Shown here: piece after piece, positions 1 to 11,242 of the stretch
Position numbering within the stretch: the first letter of the stretch is position 1
How the letters are laid out: the number at the start of each line of letters is the position of its first letter
Assembly: GCA_948144175.1 (NCBI GenBank)
Contig: CANXME010002068.1
Coordinates: 744,001 to 808,000, forward strand
DNA length: 64,000 bases
Reading direction: 5' to 3'
DNA from: Closterium sp. NIES-65
Lineage: Eukaryota > Streptophyta > Zygnematophyceae > Desmidiales > Closteriaceae
Made by a program: the position numbers and the translations under genes
Notes under the pieces: model-generated
The model's database searches: none
Told to the model about the DNA's origin: nothing
The model's input: the letters and a program-made list of their open reading frames with translations, nothing else

Positions 1-1012
1 CTGCGCAGAGCCACCCCGACTATCTCCACCTCCTCCGCCGCCACCTCTGCCACCGCCACCATTGCCTCCTCCTCCGCTCCCACCGCCACCGCCCCCGCCG
101 CCTCCGCCGCCACCGAAGCCCCCACCCCCGCCACCACTCCCACCACCACCCCCACTCCCTCCGCCTCCTCCACCTCCACCTCCACCGCCCCTGCCAGCCC
201 CTCCAGCGCCCTTGCCCCCCTTGCCCTTGCCGGTGCGGCGTCACCCGCTAGGGGCAGACGCAGCGCCAACCGACTCGGTGCCAACGAAGTTGACGACAGC
301 AGCAGAGGCAACAGAGGGCAAAAGGGGGGAGGGGGAGCACCCCTCAAAGACAGGGGCACGCGGGTCACCTCTAGAGGCTCCTATAGCGACTATACTCCTC
401 TCAGCTGCTAGGAGGCGCTCCTCGAGGAGGTCAACGGTGAGTGTGGTGGGGCAAACAGAGAGGAAGTGGTCCCTGACCGAGCGAAGGGAGTCAGGGAGCC
501 GGGTGACTATGTAGTAGAGGGTGATGCACATGGGGGGGGGGGGGGGGGGGTTCTTGGCGCAGAACTCAGCAGGAAGCGCAGCGCGGTAGCGGGTGTCACT
601 AGTGCGAAGGTGCGTAAGGAGGTCAGCGAGAGTGGGAAAGGCGGCGAGGTCGGGAAACAGGTACGGTAGTATGAGGCGGCTAAGAGCAGCAGTGGCAGGG
701 GAAGAGTAGCGTGCAACTACAGCGTCGTACAAGGTCTTAGCACTCTTGTACTGACTAATGTGCGCACGCTCAGTGGTCGGTAAGTGGCGACGCACAGCAA
801 GACAGGGCAGCAGCATCCCGCGTGGCTCACTGTGAGCAAACAGTGCTGTCAGCATCAGTAGGCGGGGCAGGAGAGGCACCAGAGGTGAGATTGAACAGGG
901 AGAGTCCGTCTACCCTATCACACTGTAGGAAAAGCTGCAGGTCATCGACCCAGACCTCGAAGTCAACAGCACGACCCTCAGCATCAAAGGTAAGGACACT
1001 GGGGGTAGCCAT
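1..1012 (-). pseudogene. gag: Copia A Gag (broken, partial)
   Basis: The start at 1012 opens with MATPSVLTFDAEGRAVDFEV, the hallmark N terminus of this group's Gag. The UBN2/DUF-type Gag body follows, with segments such as YKSAKTLYDAVVARYSSP and FPTLADLLTHLRTSDTRYR, and then a glycine-rich tract encoded at about 235-50. An in-frame TGA at about 827-829 replaces a conserved Trp, and a frameshift near 805 breaks the frame. The proline run after CAKN is expanded by a 19-base G homopolymer (plus strand 532-550), which here stays in frame. The zinc finger and pol would lie left of the window. Confidence 0.85.
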
Positions 1013-1029
1013 GACAGCAGTGGTCTAGC

Positions 1030-1945
1030 AGGGAGGGCTCTCACCAGTCTGAGTGGGTAGGGTCGGGGTGCGCCGGAAGGAGCAGGGCTGCAACAGCGGT
1101 GGCAGCGGCTCGACAGGGGCAGTGGCGGCTCGACGGCAGCTGCCCGGCGGCTCGGCTGCTGGGCGGCTCTGCGGCTCGGCTGTTGGGCGGCTCGGCGGCT
1201 CGGCTGTTGGGCGGCTCGGCGGCTCGGCTGCTGGGCGGCTCAGCGGCTCTGCTGCTCGGGTGCTGGGCGGCTCGGCGGCTTGGCTGCTGGGCGGCTCGGC
1301 GGTGAAGGGGTCGTGAAGGGCGGCGACGGGGCCGGCAGAGGCGGCGACGGGGCCGTGAAAGGGCGGCGACGGGGCCGCTAGGGGCGGTGACGGGGCCGCG
1401 AAGAGCGGCGACGGGGCCGCTAGGGGCGGCGACGGGGCCGCGAAGGGCGGCAATGTGGCCGCGAAGGGCGGCGACGGGGCCTCCAGGGGCGGCGACGGGG
1501 CCGCTAGGGGCGGCAACGGGGCCGCAGAGGGGCCGCAAGGGGCCTAGAGGGGCGGCGACAAGGCCGCGACGGGGCCGTAAGGGGCCTAGAGGGGCGGCGA
1601 TGGGGCCGCTTGGGGCAGCGACGGGGCTGCGAAGGGGCCGGGAGGGGCCTAGAGGAGCGGCGACGGGGCCTAGAGCGGCGGCGACGGGGCCGCGAAGGGG
1701 CCGTGAGGGGCCTAGAGGTGCGGCGACGGGGCCTAGAGGGGCGGCGACGGGGCCGCGAAGGGGCCGTGAGGGGCCTAGAGGGGCGGCGACGGGGCCGCAA
1801 AGGACGGCGACGGGGCCGCTAAGGGTGGCGCGAGGGGCCGTGAGGGGGCCGCTAAGGGAGCGCGATGTGAGGGCGGCCTACGGGGCGCGCCTCGGGTAGG
1901 AAAAATCGAGTTCAGTGGTGGGCCCTGAGAAGCGTTCCCACGACG
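1030..1945 (-). repeat. GC-rich tandem-repeat leader of Copia A
   Basis: Between primer site and gag start lie two blocks of short GC-rich tandem repeats. One is built on GGCTCGGCTGCTGGGC-like units (about 1130-1305) and one on GGCGACGGGGCCGCGAAG-like units (about 1310-1890). Several overlapping open frames exist in them on both strands, but they are low-complexity Arg/Pro/Gly/Ala text without domains, so I treat the block as untranslated leader. The palindrome GGGCCC (1920-1925) lies 37 nt downstream of the primer-site start. Confidence 0.8.
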
Positions 1946-1962
1946 GAACCTGCTCTATACCA
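1946..1962 (-). promoter_or_regulatory. Primer-binding site of Copia A
   Basis: Read on the minus strand, TGGTATAGAGCAGG follows directly after the LTR terminal CA. It resembles the plant initiator tRNA-Met complement TGGTATCAGAGC with small changes. Confidence 0.75.
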
Positions 1963-2087
1963 TGTGAAGAATGAGGAATGAATGAACTAGGAAAGAGGTG
2001 GGTACAAGTAGGAAAACCTAGAAATGTTGTACCCCATATAGTCTACCCCACTACAGCCTACACAGACTATAGCATATAAGTTTGACA
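1963..2087 (-). repeat. 5' LTR of Copia A (125 bp)
   Basis: On the minus strand it starts TGTCAAAC and ends TTCACA (TG...CA). It carries the group's core blocks GTAGTGGGGTA and GGGTACAAC. The flank at 2088 is chromovirus B sequence. Confidence 0.85.
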
Positions 2088-3782
2088 ACATCGGCCTCGT
2101 GGGACGAACGAGGGCGCCACGATACGTGCCATCGCCGCAAACGCCATTGCCGCACCGTTCAAAGGGCGCTGCTTTGCGTGCAATCGGCCGGGACATCGCA
2201 AGAGCGAATGCCCGGAAAACGCTAAGGGAAAGGGGGAAGCTGAGCAGCAGAAACAGACCAAGCAGCAGGGAAACGCTGGGAGTCAGTAGCAGATGGGCCC
2301 TCTACTGACAGGTCACGCCGCTCGCCCGACCCAACGGACCCTCACCGAGTGATTGTGCCGGTTCACGCAATCGACCACACCCGGCCGAATAAGGAGGGTA
2401 CTACGGTAGACAGCCCCATACTGCTTAGTGGGAAAATTTGGACGGACTTAGTAAAAATCTTCGTAGACGGGGGAGCCAGCCACAGCCTCATCAACACTGC
2501 CACAGCACGAAAACTGCGACTGCCACTGGACAGATGTTTACCTGAGATCGACGCAAGACTGGTAGACGGCACGCCGCTGGCGATATGGGAACGCGTAGAC
2601 CGGGTTCGGATTCAATGTGGGGGTAACTTCACGTTTAGCCAGGAAATGCTCGCAACGACCCTCGACGTAACCGATATTTTACTCGGGCGTGATTGGCTGC
2701 GACGACACAATCCGCGAATCGACTGGACGACGGGTGACTGCATCGTGCGAGTGAACGGTAACAACATCGCCTTACCTCGCTGGGGCTCGCCTGAGTCTTC
2801 GTCGGTGCGTGTCAACGCGATCACGATGAAACGCGCTGTAGCGGCAGGAGCTGACATGTACGCGGTCGACATTCGGGAAGCCGAGGCAGCACACAAAGGA
2901 GGGGATTTACGAAAACTGTTGGCCGACGTACCGAGTGATCTGGCAGCACTGTTGAGGCAGTACAGCGACATTTTCCCGGACGATTTACCGACGGGAATGC
3001 CACCTCAGCGACCGCACGACCACAGGATAGAGTTAGAACCGGGGGCACAGCCAACAGTACAGCGACAGTTCCGACTGACCCAGCCCGAACTGGACGAACT
3101 GAGGAAGTAGCTCGATTACCTGCTCGAGAAGGAATTCATTCGCCCTAGTTCGTCGCCTTTTGCCGCACCGATACTGTTCACACCGAAAAAAGACGGGGGA
3201 TTTCGCATGTGCATAGATTACAGAGCACTGAACAGGGTTACCATCAAATCCTGTTACCCCATCCCGCGAGCCAACGAACTGATCGACCAGCTGCGCACAG
3301 CCCGGGTTTTCTCGAAAATCGACCTCCGAGGGGGTTACCACCAGATTTGCGTCAATCCGCCCGACTGCCCTAAGACCGCATTTCGCATACGCTACGGATC
3401 CTTCGAATACACCGTCATGCCCTTCGGACTGACCAACGCCCCCGCCACCTTTCAAATGACCATGAACGAAGCTTTCTGCCCGCTCTTAGATAAGTGCGTC
3501 ATAGTATACATGGACGACATACTGATTTACAGCCCTAACAGAGCACAGCACTTACAGGACATCGAAGTAGTTTCTAAAATACTGAGTGAGAACTGCCTAC
3601 TGACAAAAGCATCTAAGTGTGAGTTTTTGCAAGACCGCCTGGAGTTTTTGGGACACATAATTTCAGCCGTAGGAGTGGAAATAGACCCGAAGAAAATCGT
3701 GACGATTCAAGCATGGCACGCGCCGACCAACTTGACCGAGTTGTAGAGCTTTTTGGGGTTCGTCAACTACGTGCGCCGGTTC
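2088..3782 (+). pseudogene. pol: Chromovirus B Gag knuckle, protease and N-terminal RT
   Basis: A canonical CX2CX4HX4C knuckle (CFACNRPGH) lies at about 2167-2210, with a stop near 2285. The aspartic protease follows at about 2455-2500 (FVDGGASHSLI; DGG in place of the usual D-S/T-G). The RT core (3110-3780) has CIDYRALN, PFGLTNAPATFQ and catalytic YMDD at about 3507-3518. TAG codons at 3108-3110 and 3744-3746 interrupt it at positions where glutamine would fit, consistent with CAG to TAG decay. Element C interrupts the Arg-Phe-Val stretch after 3777. Confidence 0.9.
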
Positions 3783-3991
3783 TGTTGAGAACTAAGTCGA
3801 GTTTGGCTTAGAAGCCATAGTTTAGGAGTAAGCTTAGTGATCGAGTTGTGGGGTGTAAGGAAAATGTCGAGAGATTTTAGAAGGAGAATGTTGAAAGTAG
3901 GAAGGAGGGGGATACAAGTAGTAAGCCCTAAAAGGGTGATACTCACTTTTGAGTACCCCACTACAGACTAGACAAGCATTATAATCCGACA
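3783..3991 (-). repeat. 3' LTR of element C
   Basis: On the minus strand it starts TGTCGGATTATAATGC and ends TTCTCAACA. It differs from its partner by a few substitutions and a small indel. Confidence 0.88.
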
Positions 3992-4017
3992 CACCCCCAT
4001 AGTCAAAGTGGGGTGTA
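3992..4017 (-). promoter_or_regulatory. PPT hairpin of element C
   Basis: On the minus strand ACACCCCA and TGGGGGTG(T) pair around a short loop CTTTGACTA, with the TGGGGGTG arm directly against the LTR. The same arrangement is seen in D, I, J and K. Confidence 0.6.
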
Positions 4018-4494
4018 ATCAGTACAGCATGCAGGCATAGAGCAAGAGTTCACAATAGGTAAGTAAGGCTAGAGCCATTCAGAGAGGGCAAGTGAGGAGG
4101 AGGGGGCGAGACTCTAAGAGGAGAGGAGATAGGAGGGGACGGCTGAAGCTGCAGACACTCGGGCAACAGGAGTCACACTGGCACAGCGGCTACCGGAACA
4201 ACGCTCTGGACTAATGGAGTAACTGGCTCCGCGGCTAAGATTAGCGGCAGACGAGCAACGACCCACGAGCGACTGGCACAGCTGGCTACGACTGGGCTAC
4301 CGGAGCAACGCCCCGGACTACTGGTGCTGCTGACGACACGACGACAACCTCCGTTCAACTAACCTCCTCCAGCTGCCTCACTCCCCTCTCACACACCCCC
4401 TGCTGAAACCCTAGCCCTACACCCACAGCACCCACACCCATCACCCCCACAACCAACCCCCCACGGCTGCACCGGGTCCAGGAGCGGCTGCTGC

Positions 4495-4995
4495 AGGGGC
4501 CAGGGGCGGCTGCTGCAGCGGCGGCTGCTCCAGGGGCTGCTGCTGCAGCGGCGGCTGCTCCAGGGGCTGCTGCTGCTGGGGCGGCTGCTCCAGGGGCTGC
4601 TGCTGGGGCGGCTGCTCCAGGGGCTGCTGCTGCTGGGGCGGCTGCTCCAGGGGCTGCTGCTGCTGGGGCGGCTGCTACAAGGGCTGCTGCTGCTGGGGCG
4701 GCTGCTCCAGGGGCTCCTGCTGCTGGGGCGGCTGCTCCAGGGGCTGCTGCTGCTGGGGCGGCTGCTCCAGGGGGTGCTGCTGCTGGGGCGGCTGCTCCAG
4801 GGGCTGCTGCTGCTAGGGCGGCTGCTCCAGTGGCTGCTGCTGCTGGGGCGGCTGCTCCAGGGGCTGCTGCTGGGGCGGCTGCTCCAGAGGCTGCTGCCGC
4901 TGGGGCGGCTGCTCCAGGGGCTGCTGCTGCTGGGGCGGCTGCTCCAGGGGCTGCTGCTGCTGGGGCGGCTGCTCCAGGGGCTGCTGCTGCAGCGG
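4495..4995. repeat. Minisatellite of about 30-33 bp in element C
   Basis: There are about 16 head-to-tail copies of a unit built as CTGCTGCTGCTGGGGCGG followed by CTGCTCCAGGGG, with units of 27 to 33 bp. Read on the minus strand it gives Ala/Pro/Gly repeats. There are no spacers, so it is not a CRISPR array. Confidence 0.9.
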
Positions 4996-5430
4996 AAATT
5001 AGGAGGGAGGGGAGGGGAAGGGCGCGGCCCCCAGGGTGCCTGACGGGCGACGTGCTAGGGAGCCGCGCAGGCCCCTGAAAGTGCCTCGACGGGCAACGGG
5101 AGGGGACCGCGCGCAGGCCCCTAAGGCGCCGCGACGAGGCAACGGGAGGGGCCGGCTCGCGGGCCCCGAAAGTGCCGCGACGAGGCGACGGGAGGGGCCT
5201 GCGTGCGGGCCCCCAAAACGCCGCGACGAGGTGACGGTGGGGGCCAGTGCGCGGGCCCCCAAGACGCCGCGACGAGGTAGGAACCCGCCGCGCGCCTCGG
5301 GGAGCACAGCGGGCAGAAAACCGCCACGCGTTCCGAGTGCGTGGCGGGAAGAAAAATAGGATGTCACGCGCCACGGGGCGCGCGACACACAGTAGGGCAG
5401 CGGAAGCAAGTGGGCCCACAGGCCAGGAGC

Positions 5431-5447
5431 GTTAAGCTCTGATAGCA
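5431..5447 (-). promoter_or_regulatory. Primer-binding site of element C
   Basis: On the minus strand TGCTATCAGAGC directly follows the LTR and matches the initiator tRNA-Met complement except for one base. GGGCCCAC lies about 30 nt further (5412-5417). Confidence 0.75.
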
Positions 5448-5654
5448 TGTTGAGAACTAAGTCGAGTTTGGCTTAGAAGCCATAGTTTAGGAGTAAGTTT
5501 AGTGATCGAGTTGTGGGGTGTAACGAAAATGTCGAGAGATTTTAGGAGAATGTTGAAACTAGGAAGGAGGGGGATACAAGTAGTAAGCCCTAAAAAGGGT
5601 GATACTCACTTTTGAGTACCCCACTACAGACTAGACAAGCATTATAATCTGACA
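5448..5654 (-). repeat. 5' LTR of element C
   Basis: This 207-bp copy is the partner of 3783-3991, with TGTCAG...CAACA ends on the minus strand. It is followed by the target duplication GGTTC. Confidence 0.88.
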
Positions 5655-5855
5655 GGTTCGTCCCCGACATGGCGAAGCTGACTGCCCCGCTTACCGATCT
5701 GCTGAGGAAGGGGGTTGAGTATACGTGGGGGGAGAAAGAGCAAGCTGCCTTCTCGGCCCTCAAAAACATTTTGTGCTCACCGCCCGTGCTTCACATCGCA
5801 GATCCACACCGTCCGTTCGAGCTCGTCACGGACGCAACTGACATCACTGTGGGAG
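5655..5855 (+). pseudogene. pol: Chromovirus B RT-RNase H junction
   Basis: This continues the B frame interrupted at 3782: FVPDMAKLTAPLTDLLRKG is the usual RT thumb text. It is followed by the start of RNase H (PFELVTDATDITVG), which includes the first catalytic Asp. It is cut at 5855 by element E and resumes at 12372 as ATLLQDFGNDLQPIAYESR. Confidence 0.9.
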
Positions 5856-5982
5856 TGATGAGAAACGAGAATGATTGAACTATGAATGAGTTGGGTACAA
5901 GTACTAACCCTAATTGGGTTGTACCCCTTATGGGCTATCCCACTACATCCTACACAAATGTATAAGCTATAATGTTCTGACA
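5856..5982 (-). repeat. 3' LTR of Copia E (127 bp)
   Basis: On the minus strand it starts TGTCAGAACATTATAG and ends TCTCATCA. By eye it differs from the 5' LTR at about five positions. Confidence 0.88.
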
Positions 5983-6245
5983 CACCCCCATAGGCAAAGT
6001 GGGGGGAAACAAGTGGTCACAAGACCAGTCAAGCAAAGCAAAGCAAGCTCAGGGTGGATCACAAAGCCACCACACAGTCCGAGCACAAGAGTAAGGCCAC
6101 AAGGCCAGTTCACATGCAATATCATATATATAAAGGTAAACAAGCAAGTGCAGGTATAGAAAGAGGACAGTACAAACAAGATCAAGAAGTGAGCAAGTGA
6201 GGCAAGGTAGGCACAAGACCTAGCAAAGTACAGAAGCGCTGATGA

Positions 6246-9200
6246 TCACAAGGAGTACGTGAAGCCGAAGCGCTGAAGGACCTGCTGCACCATGTGTGAC
6301 TGAGTCAAGGTAATGGTGCGCTGTGCTCTGTCCCGGGTGATCTGCAAGCCAAGGTAGCTGCGCAGTTCACCCAGGTCTGTGCACGTGTGTCTCTTCTGCA
6401 ACTCCGACTTCACGTGGGCGAGTCCAGCAGTGTCAGCAGTGGCAAAGACCAAGTCGTCGACATACACGAGGATGTAGAACGGCGGCAGAGAGGTGTCGGT
6501 GCGCAGAAACAGCGTTGGGTCGGCTGTAGAAGGAGCAAACCCAAGAGCCGCAAGTGTAGTCCTCAGTGTATCGTGCCACTCACGGGGCGCCTGGCGGAGA
6601 CCGTAGACTGGCCGCCGGAGGCTCCACTGGGTACCAGGAGGAAACGACCCAGTGAAGCCAGGAGGGCGGCGCAGCCAGATCTCCTCGTGCAGGTTTCCCT
6701 GCAAAAACGTTGTGCTGAAGTCAGAGAGTGAAGCTCGTAGTCGCGCTGAGCGGCTATGTGCAGCAGCACCCGAAGAGTGGTCATCTTCGGGGTGGGAGAA
6801 AAGGTCTGAAAGTAGTCAACTCCCTGCCGCTGACTGAAGCCTCGAGCCATGTAACGCGCCTTGAAGACAGGCGGAGAACCCGGCGGCCGCTTCACCCTGA
6901 AAATCCACATGCCACTGACGATGTTCGCCCCAGGTGGGGGAACCTCGTCGACGTAGGTGCCTGTGGACTTCCAGGAAGCCATCTATGCGTCCATGGCTGA
7001 CTGCCACTGAGAGGAGTAGGGACCCTCGATCGCCTCAGCGTACGATCGAGGAGTCGGGATGTCTGGTGCATCCGGGTCTCCCTCAGGGGCAATCAGCGTG
7101 GACACGAGATGGGGCAAAGCAGCCGCAAAGCACTGGAACTCCTCCTGCCTGTCCTCAAGGACGTCCGTGCTAAGAGCACACTCACCCCCGACGGACAGAG
7201 GACAGACAGACTCATACTCAGCAACGAGACTGACAGCGTAGTCTAGACGACAGCGAGCAGCGAAGTCGACAAGCTCAGCAACTAAGGCAGACGCAATAGT
7301 GGACTCAAAGGAAGGGTCTGTGACAACAGTAGCAAGAAGGCGAGTGACCGAAGGACTAGCAGCACGAAGAGAGTCGGACTCCGGGTCAGCAAGAGTAGGA
7401 AGAGAGGACTCTGGAGGAGACGGCAATGGGACACGCAGAGGAGCAGTGGAAGGACGCAGTGCCATCTGGTGTGTGCCGGGGACCGCAGGAGGACGCGGAC
7501 GCGCAGTACGACGACTAGTGCGAGCAGCAGAAACAGGCAACGCAGGACGAGACGCAGACTCACGACGCTAAGCAAGACCTCCAGTAGGACCAGTGTAGGG
7601 AGAAGGAGCAGGAAGAGGGGAGGCGGGCTATAACTGTGACTGCGACTGGACAGGCTGTGGACACTCTAAGGGAGGAGCAGGACCATGAAAGGGCGGGAGA
7701 CCAAGAACCTGCTCCAGGAGCGAAACGAAGTACGGCCTCAGCCGCTCAGCGTCTCCAGAACTAGCAAGGACGGCACCAGTACCCCCAGCGGCAGCACCTG
7801 CGCCAGCAGCACCTCCAGCTCCAACAGCGCCAACTCTAATACCCTCAGAACCACCAGCTCCAGCAGGACCAACTCCAATAGCCCCAGCAGCACCCCCAGT
7901 CTCAGCAGCACGTCTCCAGCGGCGGGCAAACCACTCGCGCAGCTCCTGTGGAGAGAGCGGCTCCCGCCTCGACGAAGCACCGCCGGCGGACACACGAGCA
8001 GACCCAGCGCCCCCACGCTCCGCAACCCCAGGCTCAGCACCCCTTGGCTCTGCAACCCCAGGCTTAGCACCCCCAGACTCAGCACCTCCAGGCTCAGCAC
8101 CCCAAGTCTCAACACCCCCAGACTCAGCACCCCCAGACCCGGCACCCGCAGGCTCAACACCTCTAGCAGCACCAGAGTCAACAGCTACCTCGACAGGCTC
8201 GACTGCGTCTACCTGGGACACACCTGACGGGGCAGGACCCTGAGGGGGGAGGGGGTCTACCGGGGGAGGACCTGGCACAAGGAGGAGCGGCGGCGGGGGG
8301 AGGGGCGCAGTGCAGTAGGGGAAGAGACGGTAGTAAGGCACCGACTCGTCAAAGGTGACGTCCTGGGAGGACAAAGCACGGCGCGAGGTGGGGTGGTAAA
8401 ACTGCCACCCAGGCGCGTCAGGGGGGAAGCCAAGGAAGACGGAGGGAACAGCAGGGGGGGACAGCTTGTCCGAAGACAAGTCGCGGACAAACGCCCGAGA
8501 TCCCCAGACTCGAAACGCAGCCGCATCGCCAACCTTCCTGGTCCACCGCAAAGCGGGGGAGGTCTCTGGCAAGGAGACCCGGGGCTGAAGGTTGAGCTGA
8601 TGGGTGGCGTACTCAACCGCAAACGGCCACAGAAAATGGGGGGAAGCCGCATGCATCATGGACGTACGAGCGACGTCCATGACCATGCCAATGCGGCGCT
8701 CAGCAATCCCATTTTGCTGTGGAGAGGCCGGAAGCGTGAAGGTCTGGCAGATGCCCTGTGCACGAAAAAAGGCTCCCAGACAAGCAGAGGAAAACTCTCC
8801 GCCTGTGTCCGAATGCAGACGCAGAACAGGAAAGTCCGAGCCGAAACTCTCTCTGAGCTGGAGACGAGCTGCGCGGATCCAGTCGATCAACACGTCAGTG
8901 ACGTCACCCTTGCTTCGCGAGGGGAAGACTGTGGTGTAACGCGATTAGTCGTCAACCACCAGCAGAAAGTACCGCTCTCGCCCCTGCCCACTGACGCGAG
9001 CTGGGCCCCACACGTCCATGTGGAGAGTCTGCAGCGGAGCCTCTGTCGGAGGAATCTCGGAGGAGTGAGGGGCGGCGCGCTGTCGCCCCTCGACGCAGGG
9101 GACGCAGGTAGGGCTAGGCCCCGGAGGAAGGGGAGGGAGAGACCGAGGGAGACCAGAGACAAGGACACGAGAGGCCATGCCTCAGAGACGAGGCAAGGAG

Positions 9201-10030
9201 GGGTGACCAAGGCGGTGGTGCCAAAGGAGAGTCTGGTGGGACTGCAGACGGCACGAGCAGGGGGCAGACTCAAGACCAGACCTGGACGCCACAGCAAAGA
9301 CCTGATTCGACGCAGCTACCTAGGCAGACTCACCAGCAGGAGGAGACTCAGTAGTAAGGGTGTACAGGCTCGACCCTGGCCGACGGGTGAACGAGGCCAA
9401 GTGTCAGCCTATCCGAGCACACGTGCAGTGGGTCACTCGCTGTCTTGTAGGAGTGAACTGGTCAACCCCCCTATCCTGTAGGTCTGCTCCACTCACCAAG
9501 TTTGTACAGAACGAGGGGAGGTAGAGACCAGACAGGGTGCCAGAGGGGGCCGCCGGGCACGGTAGGACAATGGAGAAGCTAGCAAGGACAGGTCACCCAG
9601 AGGGGTCTACCAGGGAGACTGCAACCGGCCGACTGAGCGGCGTAAGAGTGGTGCGGTCTCGAAAGAAGGAGCGGGACGCACCCGAGTCCAGGGTGAAGGT
9701 GTGGAAGGCCTTAGCCGACGTAGTACCTGAGAGAGCAGACTCACCAGCACCTGGGGCAGCAGACGCACTGGCACCTGGGGCAGCAGACGCACTAGCACCT
9801 AGAGCAGCAGCCTCACCAGCACCTAGAGAAGCGGCCTCAATGCCCGGGTCAGGCGGTACACACAGGTAACAGTCACCAGCAACACTAGTATCAACAGCAT
9901 ACATGGCAGCAAGAATAGCATCAAAATCAAGTTCAAAGATAGCAACCCCGGCCTTAGACAGATCTCCCAAGCGAGGGATCTCTAACGCCTCAGGGAACTG
10001 GCGACGCCACGCGTCCGTAAGGCGACCAAA
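6246..10030 (-). pseudogene. pol: Copia E Pol (broken; RNase H missing)
   Basis: From right to left: protease TLDSGASRSFFRDRT (about 9680), GAG-pre-integrase (about 9200), and integrase with LHMDVWGPA (about 9025), LHSDTGGEF and PQQNGIAERRIG. The Ala/Gly/Glu/Pro-rich linker (about 8000-8200) follows. RT comes next (about 6985-6250) with MWIFRVKRPPGSPPVFKAR and the catalytic YVDDLVFA (about 6455). Stops include one after VVDD near 8946, and a frameshift near 6700 splits the RT. Relative to J, about 701 bp covering RNase H are absent, bounded by CAAGG. Confidence 0.88.
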
Positions 10031-11242
10031 TCAGCGCTGGGTGGAGTGCGGGCCCCCGCACTGCTCACGAGCGCGGTCGCCGGTACGGAGGACGTAAGCG
10101 CAGGGACCAAAACCCCCACCGCGCTGACGCGCAGTGTACCACTCACTAAGCTGCTGAGGGGACGGGGTCACACCACTCCGCTGCTGCTGGCGCGGACCAC
10201 CACCTGAGCCACTCCTCTGCGCAGAGTCGCGACCCGCTCCTCCACCGCCGCCGCCGCCTCCGCCGCCGCCGCCGCCTCCGCCGCCTCCTCCACCGCCGCC
10301 ACCTCCGCTACCTCCGCCACCTCCACCGCCTCCGCCGCCTCCACTGCTGCCGCCGCCGCCGCCACCCCCGCCACCACTCCCACCACCACCCCCACTCCCT
10401 CCACTGCCTCCACCAACACCTCCACCGCCCCCTCCAACCCCTCCAACGCCCTTGCCCCCCTTGCCCTTGCCGGTGCGGCATCTTCCGCTCGGGGCAGACG
10501 GAGCGCCGACCGACTCGAAACCAACGAGGTCGGCCTTAGAAGCAGAGGCAACAGAGGGCAAGAGGGGGGAGGGAGAACACCCCTCAAAGACGGGGGTGCG
10601 AGGGTCACCACGAGAGGCTCCTACAGCGACTATGCTCTTCTCTGCCGCTAGGAGGGCCTTCTCGAGGAGGTCAACGGTGAGAGTGGTGGGGCAAACTGAG
10701 AGGAAGTGGTCCCTGACTACGCGGAGAGTGTCAGGGAGCCGGGTGACTATGTAGTAGAGGGTGATGTACATGGGGGGGGGGGTCTTGGCGCAGAACTCAG
10801 CAGGAAGCGCAGCGCGGTAGCGAGTGTCACTAGTGCGGAGGTGCGTAATGAGGTCAGCGACTGTGGGAAAGGCAGCAAGGTCAGGGAAGAGGTACGGTAG
10901 CATGAGGCGGCTCAGTGCAGCAGTGGCAGGGGAAGAGTAGCGTGCAACTATAGCGTCGTACAAGGTCTGAGCACTCTTGTACTGGCTAAAGTGTGCACCC
11001 TCTGTGGTCGGTAAGTGGTTGCGCACATCAAGGCGAGCAGCAGCGTCGCGCGTGGCCCACTGTGAGCGAACAATGGCGTCAGCATCAGCAGCAGGGGCAG
11101 GAGAGGCACCAGAAGCGAGGTCAAACAGGGAGAGGCCGTCTGCCCTATCGAACTGGAGAAACAGCTGGAGGTCATCGACCGAGACCTCAAAGTCAACGAC
11201 ACGGCCCTCAGCATCAAAAGTGAGGACACTGGGGGTAGCCAT
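10031..11242 (-). pseudogene. gag: Copia E Gag
   Basis: This 403-codon frame begins MATPSVLTFDAEGR, has the Gag body, and then a long glycine-rich tract (plus strand about 10230-10440). It ends in the finger CAYVLRTGDRAREQCGGPHSTQR. In the C-X13-C-X3-H-X4-C finger (10031-10102) the last Cys codon has become TGA, which ends the frame. In K the same frame continues straight into pol. Gag would form the particle and bind RNA. This copy is truncated exactly at the fourth zinc ligand. Confidence 0.9.

Larger units (their letters stand above)
1..2087 (-). mobile_element. Copia element A, 5' portion (runs off left edge)
   Basis: This is the 5' end of a minus-strand, short-LTR Copia retrotransposon. 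Reading leftward it has the 5' LTR (1963-2087), a primer site, a GC-rich repetitive leader, and the start of gag (1012 down to 1). It is inserted in the gag region of chromovirus B. The right-hand flank ACATC (2088-2092) is the probable target duplication; its partner lies outside the window. Organisation and Gag sequence match elements E, J, K and N. Confidence 0.85.
3783..5654 (-). mobile_element. Non-autonomous LTR retrotransposon C
   Basis: A minus-strand element of 1872 bp has LTRs at 3783-3991 and 5448-5654, a primer site next to the right LTR, and a purine-rich tract next to the left LTR. The target duplication GGTTC is perfect (3778-3782 and 5655-5659). The interior has no Gag or Pol domain. 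It contains GC-rich text, a long alanine-coding tandem repeat, and a 3' segment resembling that of element D. It was probably mobilised in trans by autonomous short-LTR Copia elements with which it shares LTR and PPT motifs. Confidence 0.88.

Noticed and set aside
1387..1899. Arg/Gly/Pro-rich open frames in Copia leaders (also near 11888, 27809, 37068, 49836 and 60251)
   Set aside because: They lie in tandem-repeat leaders between primer site and gag, several frames are open at once, and the sequence is not shared among elements.
4495..4995. Regular repeats resembling a CRISPR array
   Set aside because: Units are contiguous without unique spacers, the context is eukaryotic, and there are no cas genes.
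4355..5419. 354-codon open frame on the minus strand in element C
   Set aside because: It is Ala/Pro/Arg low-complexity text from the minisatellite and GC-rich leader of a non-autonomous element. GC-rich DNA lacks stops by chance, and no domain is visible.
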